Below, piece by piece: positions 16,481-26,071 of a stretch of DNA of 64,000 bases. The position numbers and the translations under genes were made by a program. This DNA comes from JBBDYD01 sp040901865. GTDB taxonomy: Bacteria > Bacteroidota > Ignavibacteria > UBA10030. How positions within the stretch are numbered: the stretch's first letter is position 1; each line of letters starts with the position of its first letter. The stretch spans positions 1 through 64,000 of the forward strand of contig JBBDYD010000136.1 of NCBI GenBank assembly GCA_040901865.1, in the 5' to 3' direction. The notes beneath the pieces were generated by a model, which made no database searches, was not told the DNA's origin, and was given only the letters and a program-made list of their open reading frames with translations.

Positions 16481-18700
16481 ATGAATATTATTCCCAACAT
16501 ACGAAAGTTCCGTGCCACCCTTGGTCCTGTCGAACAGGCGCAAATCGTCGCATCCACTGCGGTGGTGGTCGCCATGATCACCATCGTCATGGTACGGGTG
16601 TTTAGCGATTACAAACTCGGATGGTACGATTTCGTCAGCGTCATCACGGTCGGCATCTTCGGTTTTCTCATTGTCTATTTTACCCTGAACTACGGTCGCC
16701 TCCTGGAACAACAGAAGCAGGAAGTCATGGCCCTCAACGCGATCGCCGAAGCGGTGAACCGGGCCGTCGAGATCGGATACTTGCTCCAAAACGCCCTCCA
16801 GGAAGTACGCAATGTTCTCCAGGTGGAATTCGGATGGATCTACCACGTAGAGGGTGGAAAGCTTATCCTGAAGGCATCGCGCGGCGCGGAGGAGGGGGTG
16901 AGATTTGTCGTTGCTCCCGGGGCACAAGCAGAAGACCCGTCTCTCTACTGGATCCATTCCGCCCGTATTCTCCGGCATCCGGGAAAAAAAAGCGCCGATT
17001 GGCCGTACGGGGGAATCAAAGCATGGGCCTCCGTTCCGATCATGATGAAGGACACATTTTCCGGGTTGATTGTTGTCGGAAGCAAGGACAGGGATTCGTT
17101 CGCTGAAAAACAACTCGACCTCATGGCGGCCTTTGCCAATCAAATTGGAGTTGCTCTCGAAAACGCGGCGTTGTTCGAACGCCTGCGCCGCTCGGAGGAG
17201 CGGTACATGGATCTCTTTGAGCACTCGCCCGATATGTATCACATTGTCAACCGCAACGGCATCATCGTGAGTTGCAACCAAACCGAAGCTGACCGGCTGG
17301 GGTACCGCAAGGACGATCTTGTGGGTCAGTCGATCTACAAACTCTATCCTCCCGACTACCACGGGGAGGCAAAAAAGCACATTGATCAGGTTTTTGACCG
17401 TGGCATGGAAGTGACGGGCGTCGAGGAGCAGATAGTGAACAGTAGGGGAGAATTGATCGATGTCAGCGTCAGCACCTCGATTTTGTACGATGAGAATCGT
17501 CGCCCGGCCTTCATGAGGGCGGTGGCGCGGGACATCACGGAGAAGAAAAAACTGGAAGCGAAGATCATTCACGCGCAGCGGATCGACAGCATTGGGAACC
17601 TGGCCGGCGGAATCTCCCATGATTTCAACAACATCCTGACGTCGATCCTGGGCTCAACGGCAATCATGAAGCGCAAAATGAAAAAGGGGGACACCTGGTA
17701 TCGGTTCGCTGACATCATTGAAACGGCGGCAAAGCGCGGGGCAGCGCTGACCCGCCAGCTCCTGACATTTGCCCGGAAAGGCACCGTCCAGTTCAAGCCG
17801 GTCGTCGTTAACGAAATCGTCGATGAGACCCTGGATCTATTCGAACGGAGTATCGACAAAACATTCTCCGTTCGAAAGGAGCTCAGCGAAGATCTTCATG
17901 TGATCAACGGTGACGACGGTCAGATCCAGCAGGCCCTTCTGAACCTCCTGATTAACGCGAGAGACGCTATGCCGGACGGAGGGGTGATCACCGTGAGAAC
18001 GAATAAAGAAGAATACGAGCCGAACCGCTCGAATATCATCGGGGAACAACGGACCGGAGAATTTGTCGGCGTCACCGTGCTGGACACGGGTGTAGGGATG
18101 GACCGGCATACCCGTCAGCACATTTTTGAGCCCTTCTTCACAACCAAGGATCAGGGAAAAGGGACGGGATTGGGTCTGTCTGTTGTTTATGGTGTCGTGA
18201 ATTCTCATAACGGATTTATTACGGTGCAGAGTGAACCCGGACACGGTTCGGAGTTCTCGTTATACTTTCCGATCATCATTGAGGGTGGAGCGGTCGGACG
18301 CAGAGCAAAGTATTCGCGACTTCCGAGGGGGAAGGAAAAAATTCTTGTCGTCGATGACGAAGAGCATGTGGGAGAAGTGATCGGCGGAATGCTGAAGAAC
18401 CTGGGATACAAAGTATCGGTTGCGACGAGCGGGCACGACGCGATCTCGCTGCTCGAATCAAAGAAGCGGTATGATGCCGTTGTACTGGATATGAACATGC
18501 CTGAGTTGGGGGGACGTGAGACGTTCTACCGCCTGAAAGAACTTGATCCCGATCTCCGCGTCGTGATCTCGACCGGTTACACAAACACCAGCATCGATGG
18601 AACCCCCCTCCGCGATTCCATCGACGGGTTTCTCCAAAAGCCTTATCAACTGGAGGAACTTTCGAAAACGATGCGAGAGGTGTTTGACCGTCAAACCTAA
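16481..18700 (+). CDS. Hybrid sensor histidine kinase (GAF-PAS-HisKA-HATPase-REC)
   Basis: A 739-residue membrane sensor. Two membrane helices (about 20-40 and 50-70) with almost no external loop suggest internal sensing. A GAF domain (80-232) and a PAS domain (238-353) follow. The HisKA box has His380 in GGISHDFNN; the HATPase domain (478-600) has N-box NLLINARDAM and DTGVGM and GTGLGLS. A receiver domain (619-735) has Asp670. The family autophosphorylates and passes phosphate to its own receiver and then onward. Its likely partner is the upstream receiver-only protein; no DNA-binding regulator is adjacent. Confidence 0.94.
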   Translation: MNIIPNIRKFRATLGPVEQAQIVASTAVVVAMITIVMVRVFSDYKLGWYDFVSVITVGIFGFLIVYFTLNYGRLLEQQKQEVMALNAIAEAVNRAVEIGYLLQNALQEVRNVLQVEFGWIYHVEGGKLILKASRGAEEGVRFVVAPGAQAEDPSLYWIHSARILRHPGKKSADWPYGGIKAWASVPIMMKDTFSGLIVVGSKDRDSFAEKQLDLMAAFANQIGVALENAALFERLRRSEERYMDLFEHSPDMYHIVNRNGIIVSCNQTEADRLGYRKDDLVGQSIYKLYPPDYHGEAKKHIDQVFDRGMEVTGVEEQIVNSRGELIDVSVSTSILYDENRRPAFMRAVARDITEKKKLEAKIIHAQRIDSIGNLAGGISHDFNNILTSILGSTAIMKRKMKKGDTWYRFADIIETAAKRGAALTRQLLTFARKGTVQFKPVVVNEIVDETLDLFERSIDKTFSVRKELSEDLHVINGDDGQIQQALLNLLINARDAMPDGGVITVRTNKEEYEPNRSNIIGEQRTGEFVGVTVLDTGVGMDRHTRQHIFEPFFTTKDQGKGTGLGLSVVYGVVNSHNGFITVQSEPGHGSEFSLYFPIIIEGGAVGRRAKYSRLPRGKEKILVVDDEEHVGEVIGGMLKNLGYKVSVATSGHDAISLLESKKRYDAVVLDMNMPELGGRETFYRLKELDPDLRVVISTGYTNTSIDGTPLRDSIDGFLQKPYQLEELSKTMREVFDRQT

Positions 18701-18868
18701 CTCTGTGCCGATGGAGTCCACTCCGTGGAACCCATCGTGATTCGACCGGACAGGGACTCTTTTGTATGCCCGGTTGTTGTTCATCCTCCCCGCTTCCCTT
18801 GCAACTCCCGAAAATAATCGGTACCATGATTTCGAAAAAGAGCCACCAATTCCCCGAAATTCTGTTCC

Positions 18869-19675
18869 ATGATGACCCTCGAGTCGTTTGCCGCTGAATT
18901 AAAGAAAAACCGGATCGAAAAACAGGTCTCGTTGATGGATATTTCTGCGTCGACGCGGATCAATCTGAAATTTCTCGAGGCCCTCGAGGAGGGGAATTTC
19001 GCGATGTTGCCGCAGACCTATGTGCGCGCGTTCATCCGGGAGTTCGCCGACGCGGTTGGCCTGGATCCCAAAACCACGTTGAAGAAATACGATGCGATCC
19101 ACGAACCCCGCCAACACAATGACAAAGAGAAAGAAAGTCACGCTGCACCAACTCCGAAACCAACCGTCCCCGCTGTAAAGCAGGATGTTTCTTTGAAACC
19201 GGTACTGGCGTTTGCGAGGCAGAATGCCCTGTTTGTCGGATTTGTCCTCGTCGTGGCGGTCCTTGTCGTGTATTTGTTCCGCCAAACGTCCGATGCGAAT
19301 CCACCGTCGAACATTGCCGAAACACCGTTTGATTCGGTAGTCCGGGAGAATGCGGCGGCTCAACCCAGGGAAGAAGCGCCCATTTCACTGCCCGCCGTCA
19401 CACAAGCCGCGGCGGTCGATAGTCTTTCGCTGGTCATGACGACAACGGACTCCGTGTGGATGACCATCACGATCGATGATGCAAGAACCCTGGAATATCT
19501 GTTTCCGCCGGGACGCAAGGGGATCTGGACGGCAAAAGAATCATTTTCGCTTACCATGGGGAATGCCGGGGGTGCTGCATTTGTCCTCAACGGGAAAGAT
19601 CTGGGACCTCTCGGGAGGCCGGGCGCGGTGATTCGCAACGTCCGGGTTTCAGCGGCGAATCTCAACACCCCCTGA
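18869..19675 (+). CDS. RodZ-like HTH membrane protein
   Basis: A 268-residue protein with the RodZ layout. An N-terminal HTH_25 domain (residues 3-65: AAELKKNRIEKQVSLMDI, then YVRAFIREFADAVGLD) is followed by a charged linker, a single membrane helix (about 118-138) and a C-terminal DUF4115-like periplasmic domain (184-265). RodZ links MreB to the cell-wall machinery and helps keep rod shape. It sits directly before ligA (gap 17 bases), a pairing that suggests a housekeeping operon. Confidence 0.85.
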   Translation: MMTLESFAAELKKNRIEKQVSLMDISASTRINLKFLEALEEGNFAMLPQTYVRAFIREFADAVGLDPKTTLKKYDAIHEPRQHNDKEKESHAAPTPKPTVPAVKQDVSLKPVLAFARQNALFVGFVLVVAVLVVYLFRQTSDANPPSNIAETPFDSVVRENAAAQPREEAPISLPAVTQAAAVDSLSLVMTTTDSVWMTITIDDARTLEYLFPPGRKGIWTAKESFSLTMGNAGGAAFVLNGKDLGPLGRPGAVIRNVRVSAANLNTP

Positions 19676-19692
19676 GGTGTCTCGGAGAGGAT

Positions 19693-21717
19693 ATGCCGGT
19701 TGAACGCCAACGGGAAACCGCCTCACGGCGTGTTGAGCGTCTTTGCGAAGAGATTCGCGACCATGACTACCGCTATTATGTCCTGGCCCAACCCACCATC
19801 TCCGACGAATCCTACGATCAACTCCTGCGGGAACTTACCGACCTCGAAGAACAATACCCCGAGTTACGCTCAGACGACAGTCCCACACAGCGAGTGGGCG
19901 GGCAGGTCACCAAGGAATTTTCCTCCGTTACCCATGATGTCCCGATGCTCAGCCTCGCGAATACCTACAACGAGGAAGACGTGCGGGATTTTGACCGGCG
20001 AGTCCGATCGGGTCTTGAGAATGCTTCATACCGATATGTGTGTGAACTTAAGGTTGACGGCGTCGCGGTGAGTCTTCAGTACCGTGACGGGCTCCTCGTT
20101 CGCGGGGCCACGCGGGGCGACGGTACCCAGGGAGACGATGTGACGGGCAATATCAAAACAATTCGGTCAATCCCCCTCCGTTTGCGGGAAACGCAAAAAT
20201 CCATCCGAGAGATGGAAGTACGCGGGGAAGTCTTTATGGCGCGTCGGGATTTTGCGGCTATGAATAGCGAACGGGAACGCAACGGTGAGCGCACGTTTGT
20301 CAATCCACGAAATTCCGCAGCAGGCACGCTGAAGCTGCAGGACCCAAAGGTCGTGGCCAGGCGTCCGTTGCAGTTCATGCCGTACGCGCTCCTTGCGGAC
20401 AACCGGGGACTGAAGAGTCATTATGAAAACCTTATGATTCTCAAGGACCTGGGTCTTCGTGTGAGCGGGCACACGCGACTCTGCAACACAATTGAGGATG
20501 TTATCAAGTTCTGGAGGGAATGGGAACGGCAGCGCGAAGAACTGGAGTATGACATCGACGGAGTTGTGGTCAAAGTGGATTCCCTTGCACAGCAATCCAT
20601 CCTTGGAGCGATTGCGAAGAGTCCCCGGTGGGCAATCGCGTTCAAGTTTGCAGCGCGTCAACAACAAACAGTGTTAAAGTCGATTCTGCTCCAGGTTGGC
20701 AGGGTTGGAACGGTCACCCCGGTTGCAGAACTGGAGCCTGTGTTTGTCGGCGGGACAACTGTTTCACGTGCGACGCTGCACAACGAAGATTATATCGGGG
20801 AATTAGATATCCGTCCGGGCGATGTTGTGGTGGTGGAAAAGGGGGGAGATGTCATTCCCAAAGTGAGCGCCGTCGTTCGGGAGAAGCGAAAACCAGGATC
20901 GCGACCATTCCGCATGCCGGCGGTGTGTCCTGAATGCGGATCGCGCATTTTCCGGCCGGCCGATGAAGCGAATTATTACTGCGTGAACACCGAATGTCCA
21001 GCCCAGGTTCGTGCTAGAATCGAGCATTTCGCGCATCGCGGGGCAATGGACATCGAAGGGCTCGGCGAAGCGGCGGTGAATCAGCTGGTGGAGGGAGGAT
21101 TTGTAAGAAATTATGCCGATATTTATGATCTCAAGAAGCGGAAGAAGGAATTGGTTGAACTGGAGCGATGGGGGGAAAAAAGTACGCTGAACCTGCTGGA
21201 GGGTATACAGCATTCGAAAGAACGGCCGTTTTCAAAGGTTCTTTTTGCATTGGGAATCAGACACGTGGGCTCCGGAGTCGCACAGTTGCTTGCAGGGAAT
21301 TCCGGAAGCCTGAACGCTCTCATGAAGGCCTCTGCCGACGATTTGAATGCCATTCAGGGTATCGGACCTCAGATCGCAGAAAGCATCGTCAGGTTTTTTG
21401 GCGATGCTCACAACAGGGCGTTGATCGAGCGCCTCCGGAAAGCAGGTCTCCGGTTCGAGGAGAAGCGTGAAAGCACCGGGAAATCTTCAGCTCTCGCAGG
21501 AAAAACCCTGGTGCTCACAGGAACCTTGGAAGAGATGAGCAGGGATGAAGCGCGTGAGCGAATCGAAGCAAAAGGGGGACGCGTGGCTTCCAGTGTCAGT
21601 AAAAAAACAGATTTTGTCGTTGTCGGCAGTGACGCCGGTTCCAAACTGGATCAGGCGAAACGCCTTGGAATAAAGATGTTGTCAGAACAAGAGTTTCTTA
21701 CTCTCTTGAACAAATGA
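19693..21717 (+). CDS. ligA: NAD-dependent DNA ligase LigA
   Basis: A 674-residue, full-length LigA. The adenylation domain has the active-site Lys120 in CELKVDGVA. The OB-fold region contains GRVGTVTPVAELEPV. A four-cysteine zinc finger begins near residue 412 (CPECG, then CVNTECP). Helix-hairpin-helix repeats (GIRHVGSGVAQLLA, IQGIGPQIAESI) and a C-terminal BRCT domain (about 595-674) complete the enzyme. It seals nicks using NAD+ during replication and repair. GGAGAGG precedes the start. Confidence 0.97.
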   Translation: MPVERQRETASRRVERLCEEIRDHDYRYYVLAQPTISDESYDQLLRELTDLEEQYPELRSDDSPTQRVGGQVTKEFSSVTHDVPMLSLANTYNEEDVRDFDRRVRSGLENASYRYVCELKVDGVAVSLQYRDGLLVRGATRGDGTQGDDVTGNIKTIRSIPLRLRETQKSIREMEVRGEVFMARRDFAAMNSERERNGERTFVNPRNSAAGTLKLQDPKVVARRPLQFMPYALLADNRGLKSHYENLMILKDLGLRVSGHTRLCNTIEDVIKFWREWERQREELEYDIDGVVVKVDSLAQQSILGAIAKSPRWAIAFKFAARQQQTVLKSILLQVGRVGTVTPVAELEPVFVGGTTVSRATLHNEDYIGELDIRPGDVVVVEKGGDVIPKVSAVVREKRKPGSRPFRMPAVCPECGSRIFRPADEANYYCVNTECPAQVRARIEHFAHRGAMDIEGLGEAAVNQLVEGGFVRNYADIYDLKKRKKELVELERWGEKSTLNLLEGIQHSKERPFSKVLFALGIRHVGSGVAQLLAGNSGSLNALMKASADDLNAIQGIGPQIAESIVRFFGDAHNRALIERLRKAGLRFEEKRESTGKSSALAGKTLVLTGTLEEMSRDEARERIEAKGGRVASSVSKKTDFVVVGSDAGSKLDQAKRLGIKMLSEQEFLTLLNK

Positions 21718-21742
21718 TTAACTCACAGCCAAGGGGATTCGT

Positions 21743-22387
21743 ATGAACACCTTCTCACGGTTTCTCGTTCTTGTCACCCTCGCAGCGTTCGTCGTTCCGG
21801 CGCACGGGCAAATGCGCTCGAACAAATTCGGCGTAGGCGTCAGCGGATCGTACTTTCTGCTGCAGTCGGATTTCGATTCCGCGTTGCCTTCGTTCGGCGG
21901 CGGCGTGGATTTCAGCTATTCCGTGATCGAATATATGAGCATCCGCTCATCCCTCGGTTTCGGATTCCTCCAGGCAGAAAACACCGCCGGCGGTCCGACG
22001 TTGAATTCCACCCTGATCTTCGCCAACTTGTACCTGACGGCGGATCTTTCACCGAATGGTTCGTTTAATCCGTTTATCTTTGTTGGCGGAAGCGGAATGT
22101 ACATCGATGCGAGGACCGGTGACGGGACGGCTCTGCTGGGCGCCGGCAACAAGCCGATGAAAGGAACGGTGGTCGGCGGCGTGGGATTCGATATCTTTGC
22201 GAGTGAGTTTCTCTCGTTCACGGTGGCCGGGGAAATGGGATTACCGGTGACGGACAAGGTCGACGGCATTCAACTCGGGACGAAGAAAGATTCGTTCCAG
22301 CGGATTTCGCTCGGGATCAAATACTATTTCTTCGATCAGGATTTCATCACGCGCATGTTGAAGGCGCTTGAAGACAGATACAAGTAA
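21743..22387 (+). CDS. Outer-membrane beta-barrel protein
   Basis: A 214-residue protein with a signal peptide (about 1-23) and alternating hydrophobic/polar strands rich in Gly and aromatic residues, as in small OmpA/OmpW-like eight-stranded barrels. The last strand (ISLGIKYYFF) is followed by a short helix tail. Its specific role is unknown. It follows ligA by 25 bases. Confidence 0.7.
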   Translation: MNTFSRFLVLVTLAAFVVPAHGQMRSNKFGVGVSGSYFLLQSDFDSALPSFGGGVDFSYSVIEYMSIRSSLGFGFLQAENTAGGPTLNSTLIFANLYLTADLSPNGSFNPFIFVGGSGMYIDARTGDGTALLGAGNKPMKGTVVGGVGFDIFASEFLSFTVAGEMGLPVTDKVDGIQLGTKKDSFQRISLGIKYYFFDQDFITRMLKALEDRYK

Positions 22388-22392
22388 GCTCG

Positions 22393-22935
22393 ATGTTTAA
22401 CGGCGCCCGGCTCCGCGTGGGGTTACTCTACTCCCGGATTCATTTCCGGAAGATCGGTGAGCCGGTGATCCGGTTCACCGAATCGGTCACGCAGGCAAAA
22501 CGCGCGCTGGTTATTCTTCCGGATGCGACGAAGGATATTACCTCCGTGCAATGGATCGTGCGGAATCTTGCAGAACGATTTGCCGACGGAACGGTGACCG
22601 TGATGGCCCGGAACGAACAGGCCGCCTGGCTCAAAATCGAGAGCGGCAATGTTCAGGTTCTGCCGTACTCGCAGGAAGATATCAATACATGGTTCATCCC
22701 CCGGCGGGAGTTGCTTGGAAAAATGAAAAGAAGTACATTTGATGTGGCGTTCGACCTCAACGTCGGCTTTACGCTGATGAGCGCGTTTCTGTGCCGCGAA
22801 TCCAAAGCACCGTTGCGTGTGAGTTTTGCGAAGTCGTTTGCCGATGATTTCTTCAATTTTCAGATTAACACACGATCCACGAACAGTCTGGCAGTTGCCT
22901 ATCGGAACTTCATGCGCTGCCTGGAAATGTTCTAA
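22393..22935 (+). CDS. Hypothetical protein, possible GT9-like N-terminal fold
   Basis: A 180-residue cytoplasmic protein. The segment RALVILPDATKDITSVQWIV followed by an FADGTVTVM strand resembles the first Rossmann half of GT-B glycosyltransferases of the heptosyltransferase (GT9) type, and VAFDLNVGFTLMSAFLC would fit the next strand-helix. The C-terminal nucleotide-sugar-binding half is absent, so it is not a complete GT9 enzyme. It lies 5 bases after the barrel gene and 8 before the STAS gene, suggesting one operon. Confidence 0.6.
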   Translation: MFNGARLRVGLLYSRIHFRKIGEPVIRFTESVTQAKRALVILPDATKDITSVQWIVRNLAERFADGTVTVMARNEQAAWLKIESGNVQVLPYSQEDINTWFIPRRELLGKMKRSTFDVAFDLNVGFTLMSAFLCRESKAPLRVSFAKSFADDFFNFQINTRSTNSLAVAYRNFMRCLEMF

Positions 22936-22943
22936 CGCCATCC

Positions 22944-23276
22944 ATGCAATTTGATATCAAGAAAAACGGAGCTGCAACGGTATTCAAGCTGAAGGAACGA
23001 AGGCTCGACGCGAATATTTCTCCCGACCTGAAGGGGGAATTCCTGCTGCTGTGCGACGGCAAAACGTTGAATCTCGTTCTCGACCTGTCCGATGTTGAAT
23101 TTTGCGACAGCAGCGGGTTAAGCGCCCTGCTGATCGCTGAACGGAAGATGCGCGAACAAGGAGGAGTGGTGAAACTCGCAGGCCTCCAGAAAAAAGTTCT
23201 ATCCCTTATCAAAATCTCCCACCTCGACCGCGCGTTCTCGATTTACGATACGGTCGCAAAAGCCGTCAAAGCGTAA
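22944..23276 (+). CDS. STAS-domain anti-sigma factor antagonist
   Basis: A 110-residue SpoIIAA/RsbV-like STAS protein. The phosphorylation loop DSSGLSALL is at residues 55-63, with Ser56/57 as the likely target. Such proteins bind an anti-sigma kinase when dephosphorylated, or act in other partner-switching systems. No matching kinase or phosphatase lies next to it, so its partner must be elsewhere. Confidence 0.9.
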   Translation: MQFDIKKNGAATVFKLKERRLDANISPDLKGEFLLLCDGKTLNLVLDLSDVEFCDSSGLSALLIAERKMREQGGVVKLAGLQKKVLSLIKISHLDRAFSIYDTVAKAVKA

Positions 23277-23321
23277 CATCTCGATCCGCAAGTTCGGCAT
23301 CATTTCCCAACCATTCCAGGT

Positions 23322-24785
23322 ATGGGCTTTACCACGCTTGACTACATTATCGTAGCGCTGTATCTCACCGCCGTTGCCGCGTTTGGCTATGCGTTGGGCG
23401 GCAAGCAGAAGTCCGCCCAGGACTATTTTCTAGGCAAAGAGTCCATCCCCTGGTGGGTCGTCTGTTTTTCGATCGTAGCCGCTGAGACCAGCACCCTCAC
23501 CTTCATCAGCATCCCCGGCCTGGCGTATCTCACGAATCTGAACTTCCTCCAGGTGACCATGGGCTACCTCCTGGGGCGGATCGTCATCAGTATGGTGTTT
23601 TTGCCGGCGTATTATCGGGGCGAATTGTCGACAGCGTATGCCTTCCTCGAACGCAGATTCGGAGTCAGGACACGGCGGTTTGCGTCGGTTGTGTTTCTGT
23701 TTACCCGCCTTGCTGCAGACGGCGTGCGCCTGTTCGCGGCCGCAATTCCGCTCCAACTGATTGCGGATATCAGCTATCCGGCTGCCATTGCCGTGCTCGC
23801 GTTCGTCGCGTTCTTTTACACATTTGCGGGGGGGGTGCGGGGCGTTATCTGGGTGGACGCACTGCAGATGTTCATTTACCTCGGCGGGGCCATTGTCGCC
23901 GCAATCCTTCTCGTCAGCGGACACGAAGGCGGCTGGGACGGCGCAACAGCCCTTGCCTCGGCAGCCGGAAAATTCGAGGTGTTCAACCTTGAATTCGGAT
24001 CCGACTTCTTCCAGCGACCCTATACCCTGCCGGCGGGGATCCTTGGCGGGGCGTTTCTGTCAATGGCGTCACACGGGACGGATCAGCTCATCGTCCAGCG
24101 TGTCCTTACGACAAAATCCCTCGAGGGAAGCCGGAAGGCCCTGATCGGAAGCGGCGTCATTATCATTGCCCAGTTCGCTGTGTTCCTCACGGTCGGCCTG
24201 CTCCTCTACGGCCACTACAATGGAGCGTCGCTCGCGGAGCTTGGTCTCCAGAGAAGCGACGAGATTTTCCCCAAATTTATTATAGAAGGATTGCCGCCGG
24301 GAGTATCAGGATTGATTATTGCCGGGTTGCTGGCGGCGGCCCTTTCCACGCTGGCGGGATCGATGAGCTCCATGTCTTCATCCATCGTTCTCGACCTTTA
24401 CAAACCGATGGCAGGCGTGGTCATGGATCAGGCACGCGAATTAAGGCTCTCAAGGATCCTCACAGGAATCACCGCTCTGTTCCTCGTAGGAGCAGCCGTT
24501 TTTTTTATGAATACAAGTCAAACGGTCGTTGAACTGGCGCTGAGCATTGCATCGTTTACGTACGGGGGCTTGCTTGGCACATTCCTTCTCGGCGTCCTGT
24601 TTGAACGTCCGACACAGCGGGATGCAATTGCGGGATTTGCGGCAGGAATTGGTGTCATGATCGCTGTGATCTCCCTTAAACTCGTTGCATGGACCTGGTT
24701 TACCCTGGTCGGAGTTTTGGTCACACTGCTCGTAGGCGGACTATTGAGCCGCTTCGGCCCGCGTTCACCCGCGCCGGGATCATGA
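23322..24785 (+). CDS. Sodium:solute symporter (SSS/SLC5 family)
   Basis: A 487-residue membrane protein with about 13 hydrophobic helices. Family motifs are visible: DYFLGKESIPWW near the start, AAETSTLTFISIPGLAY in the first core helix, GGVRGVIWVDALQMF, and ASHGTDQLIVQRVL plus ALSTLAGSMSSMSSSIVLDLY. It couples Na+ entry to uptake of an organic solute; the substrate cannot be told from sequence. Its stop overlaps the start of xerD (ATGA). Confidence 0.93.
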   Translation: MGFTTLDYIIVALYLTAVAAFGYALGGKQKSAQDYFLGKESIPWWVVCFSIVAAETSTLTFISIPGLAYLTNLNFLQVTMGYLLGRIVISMVFLPAYYRGELSTAYAFLERRFGVRTRRFASVVFLFTRLAADGVRLFAAAIPLQLIADISYPAAIAVLAFVAFFYTFAGGVRGVIWVDALQMFIYLGGAIVAAILLVSGHEGGWDGATALASAAGKFEVFNLEFGSDFFQRPYTLPAGILGGAFLSMASHGTDQLIVQRVLTTKSLEGSRKALIGSGVIIIAQFAVFLTVGLLLYGHYNGASLAELGLQRSDEIFPKFIIEGLPPGVSGLIIAGLLAAALSTLAGSMSSMSSSIVLDLYKPMAGVVMDQARELRLSRILTGITALFLVGAAVFFMNTSQTVVELALSIASFTYGGLLGTFLLGVLFERPTQRDAIAGFAAGIGVMIAVISLKLVAWTWFTLVGVLVTLLVGGLLSRFGPRSPAPGS

Positions 24786-25732
24786 AACGCGCCAGGCTCA
24801 AACAGACATTCCCTCCGGAACATCCCCGTACTGCGCTTTCCCGACAAATGAAACAGTATTGCGACTTTCTCCTCATGGAAAAAGGGATCGCCACAAATTC
24901 CTATGTTTCGTATTGCCTGGATCTTGAAAAGTATGCCGACTTTCTGGAAAAGGAAAAGATCACAGACGCCGCAAAAGTGCGCGATGAAACTGTCGGAAAG
25001 TTTCTCAGGAACCTGCATGCAGGATCGCTGTCTCCGCGTAGTATCGCACGGGCGCTCTCGGCCATCAGAGGATTTCATCGGTACCTCGTGGGCGAAGAAC
25101 AAGCCGACGATGACCCGACACAGACAATGGAACCTCCCAAAAAGGCAAGAACGCTTCCGGGGGTCCTCAGCATTGCGGAGGTCGAAGCGATTCTGCAGAA
25201 ACCCGATATTTCTTCGCCGCTTGGTCTCCGGGACAAGGCCATTGTGGAGACCCTCTACGCAACAGGAGTGCGTGTATCGGAATTGATCGGGCTCCGGCAG
25301 TCACAGCTTTTGTTTGACGAAGAACTTATTCGCGTGTTTGGAAAGGGATCGAAAGAGAGGCTCGTTCCGATCGGACGATCGGCCATGAAGTGGGTCCGGC
25401 GGTATCAGAGCGGGCCACGGGGAAAGCTCGCCACGAAAGGGAAATCCCGCGATACGCTCTTTTTGAATGTGCGCGGCGGATCGATGTCCCGCATGGCAAT
25501 CTGGAACATTATCAACCGGTATTCCAAAGAGGCGGGAATCAAAAAACCAGTACATCCGCATACATTCCGCCATTCCTTTGCCACGCACTTGCTCGAAGGA
25601 GGTGCTGATCTAAGGGCGGTTCAGGAGATGTTGGGGCATGCCGATATAGCCACAACCCAGATCTACACGCACGTTGATCGCGAGTATTTAAAAGAGGTTC
25701 ATCGGACATTTCACCCCAGGGAACGACGATGA
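24782..25732 (+). CDS. xerD: Tyrosine recombinase XerD-like
   Basis: A 316-residue integrase-family recombinase. The SAM-like N-terminal domain (about 20-108) and catalytic domain are complete: Arg164 (ATGVRVSEL), Lys188, His260 and Arg263 (HTFRHSFA), His286 (GHADI) and nucleophile Tyr295 (IYTHVD). It resolves chromosome dimers at dif with XerC. ATG 24782 is chosen because it overlaps the symporter stop; ATG 24848 would give a shorter, also plausible protein. The housekeeping surroundings argue against a mobile integrase. Confidence 0.88.
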   Translation: MKRARLKQTFPPEHPRTALSRQMKQYCDFLLMEKGIATNSYVSYCLDLEKYADFLEKEKITDAAKVRDETVGKFLRNLHAGSLSPRSIARALSAIRGFHRYLVGEEQADDDPTQTMEPPKKARTLPGVLSIAEVEAILQKPDISSPLGLRDKAIVETLYATGVRVSELIGLRQSQLLFDEELIRVFGKGSKERLVPIGRSAMKWVRRYQSGPRGKLATKGKSRDTLFLNVRGGSMSRMAIWNIINRYSKEAGIKKPVHPHTFRHSFATHLLEGGADLRAVQEMLGHADIATTQIYTHVDREYLKEVHRTFHPRERR

Positions 25733-26052
25733 CAATTGGGCAGGCGAGGAAGATTGCCCTGGTGCTGCCGGGGGCGGAGGAGAGGGACCATCGCGGGCAT
25801 CCGTCGTTCCGCGTCGGCAAGAGCATTTTTGCAACCCTCTGGCCCGATAAGAAGATGGCGGTCCTTAAATTGAACGTGGCCGATCAGCAGGACCTCATCG
25901 CGCAATACCCGAAAGGATTTTCCCTCAATTCCTGGTCGTCGCAAGGATGGACCAATGTGCATTTGAACCACGTGACAAATGCGCTCTTTCGTATATTGAT
26001 CACAGACGCGTGGCAGAGCGTTACGGTGAAGAAGAAAAAGGCAGGCGCATGA
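25729..26052 (+). CDS. MmcQ/YjbR family protein
   Basis: A 107-residue protein of the MmcQ/YjbR (double-wing, CyaY-like fold) family: starts with LPGAEERDHRGHPSFRVGKS, then FATLWPD and KLNV. Its molecular function is not established; a DNA-binding role has been proposed for the fold. The start overlaps the xerD stop by four bases (ATGA). Confidence 0.85.
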   Translation: MTIGQARKIALVLPGAEERDHRGHPSFRVGKSIFATLWPDKKMAVLKLNVADQQDLIAQYPKGFSLNSWSSQGWTNVHLNHVTNALFRILITDAWQSVTVKKKKAGA

Positions 26053-26071
26053 ATCAAAAAAACGAGGAATC

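Noticed and set aside
16364..17620. A 418-codon antisense frame over the histidine kinase
   Set aside because: It mirrors the conserved GAF and PAS coding region and has no independent features, so it is a shadow frame.
24782..25732. The tyrosine recombinase as a mobile-element integrase
   Set aside because: It is complete, XerD-like in size and motifs, coupled to a symporter and an MmcQ gene, with no attachment repeats or cargo nearby.
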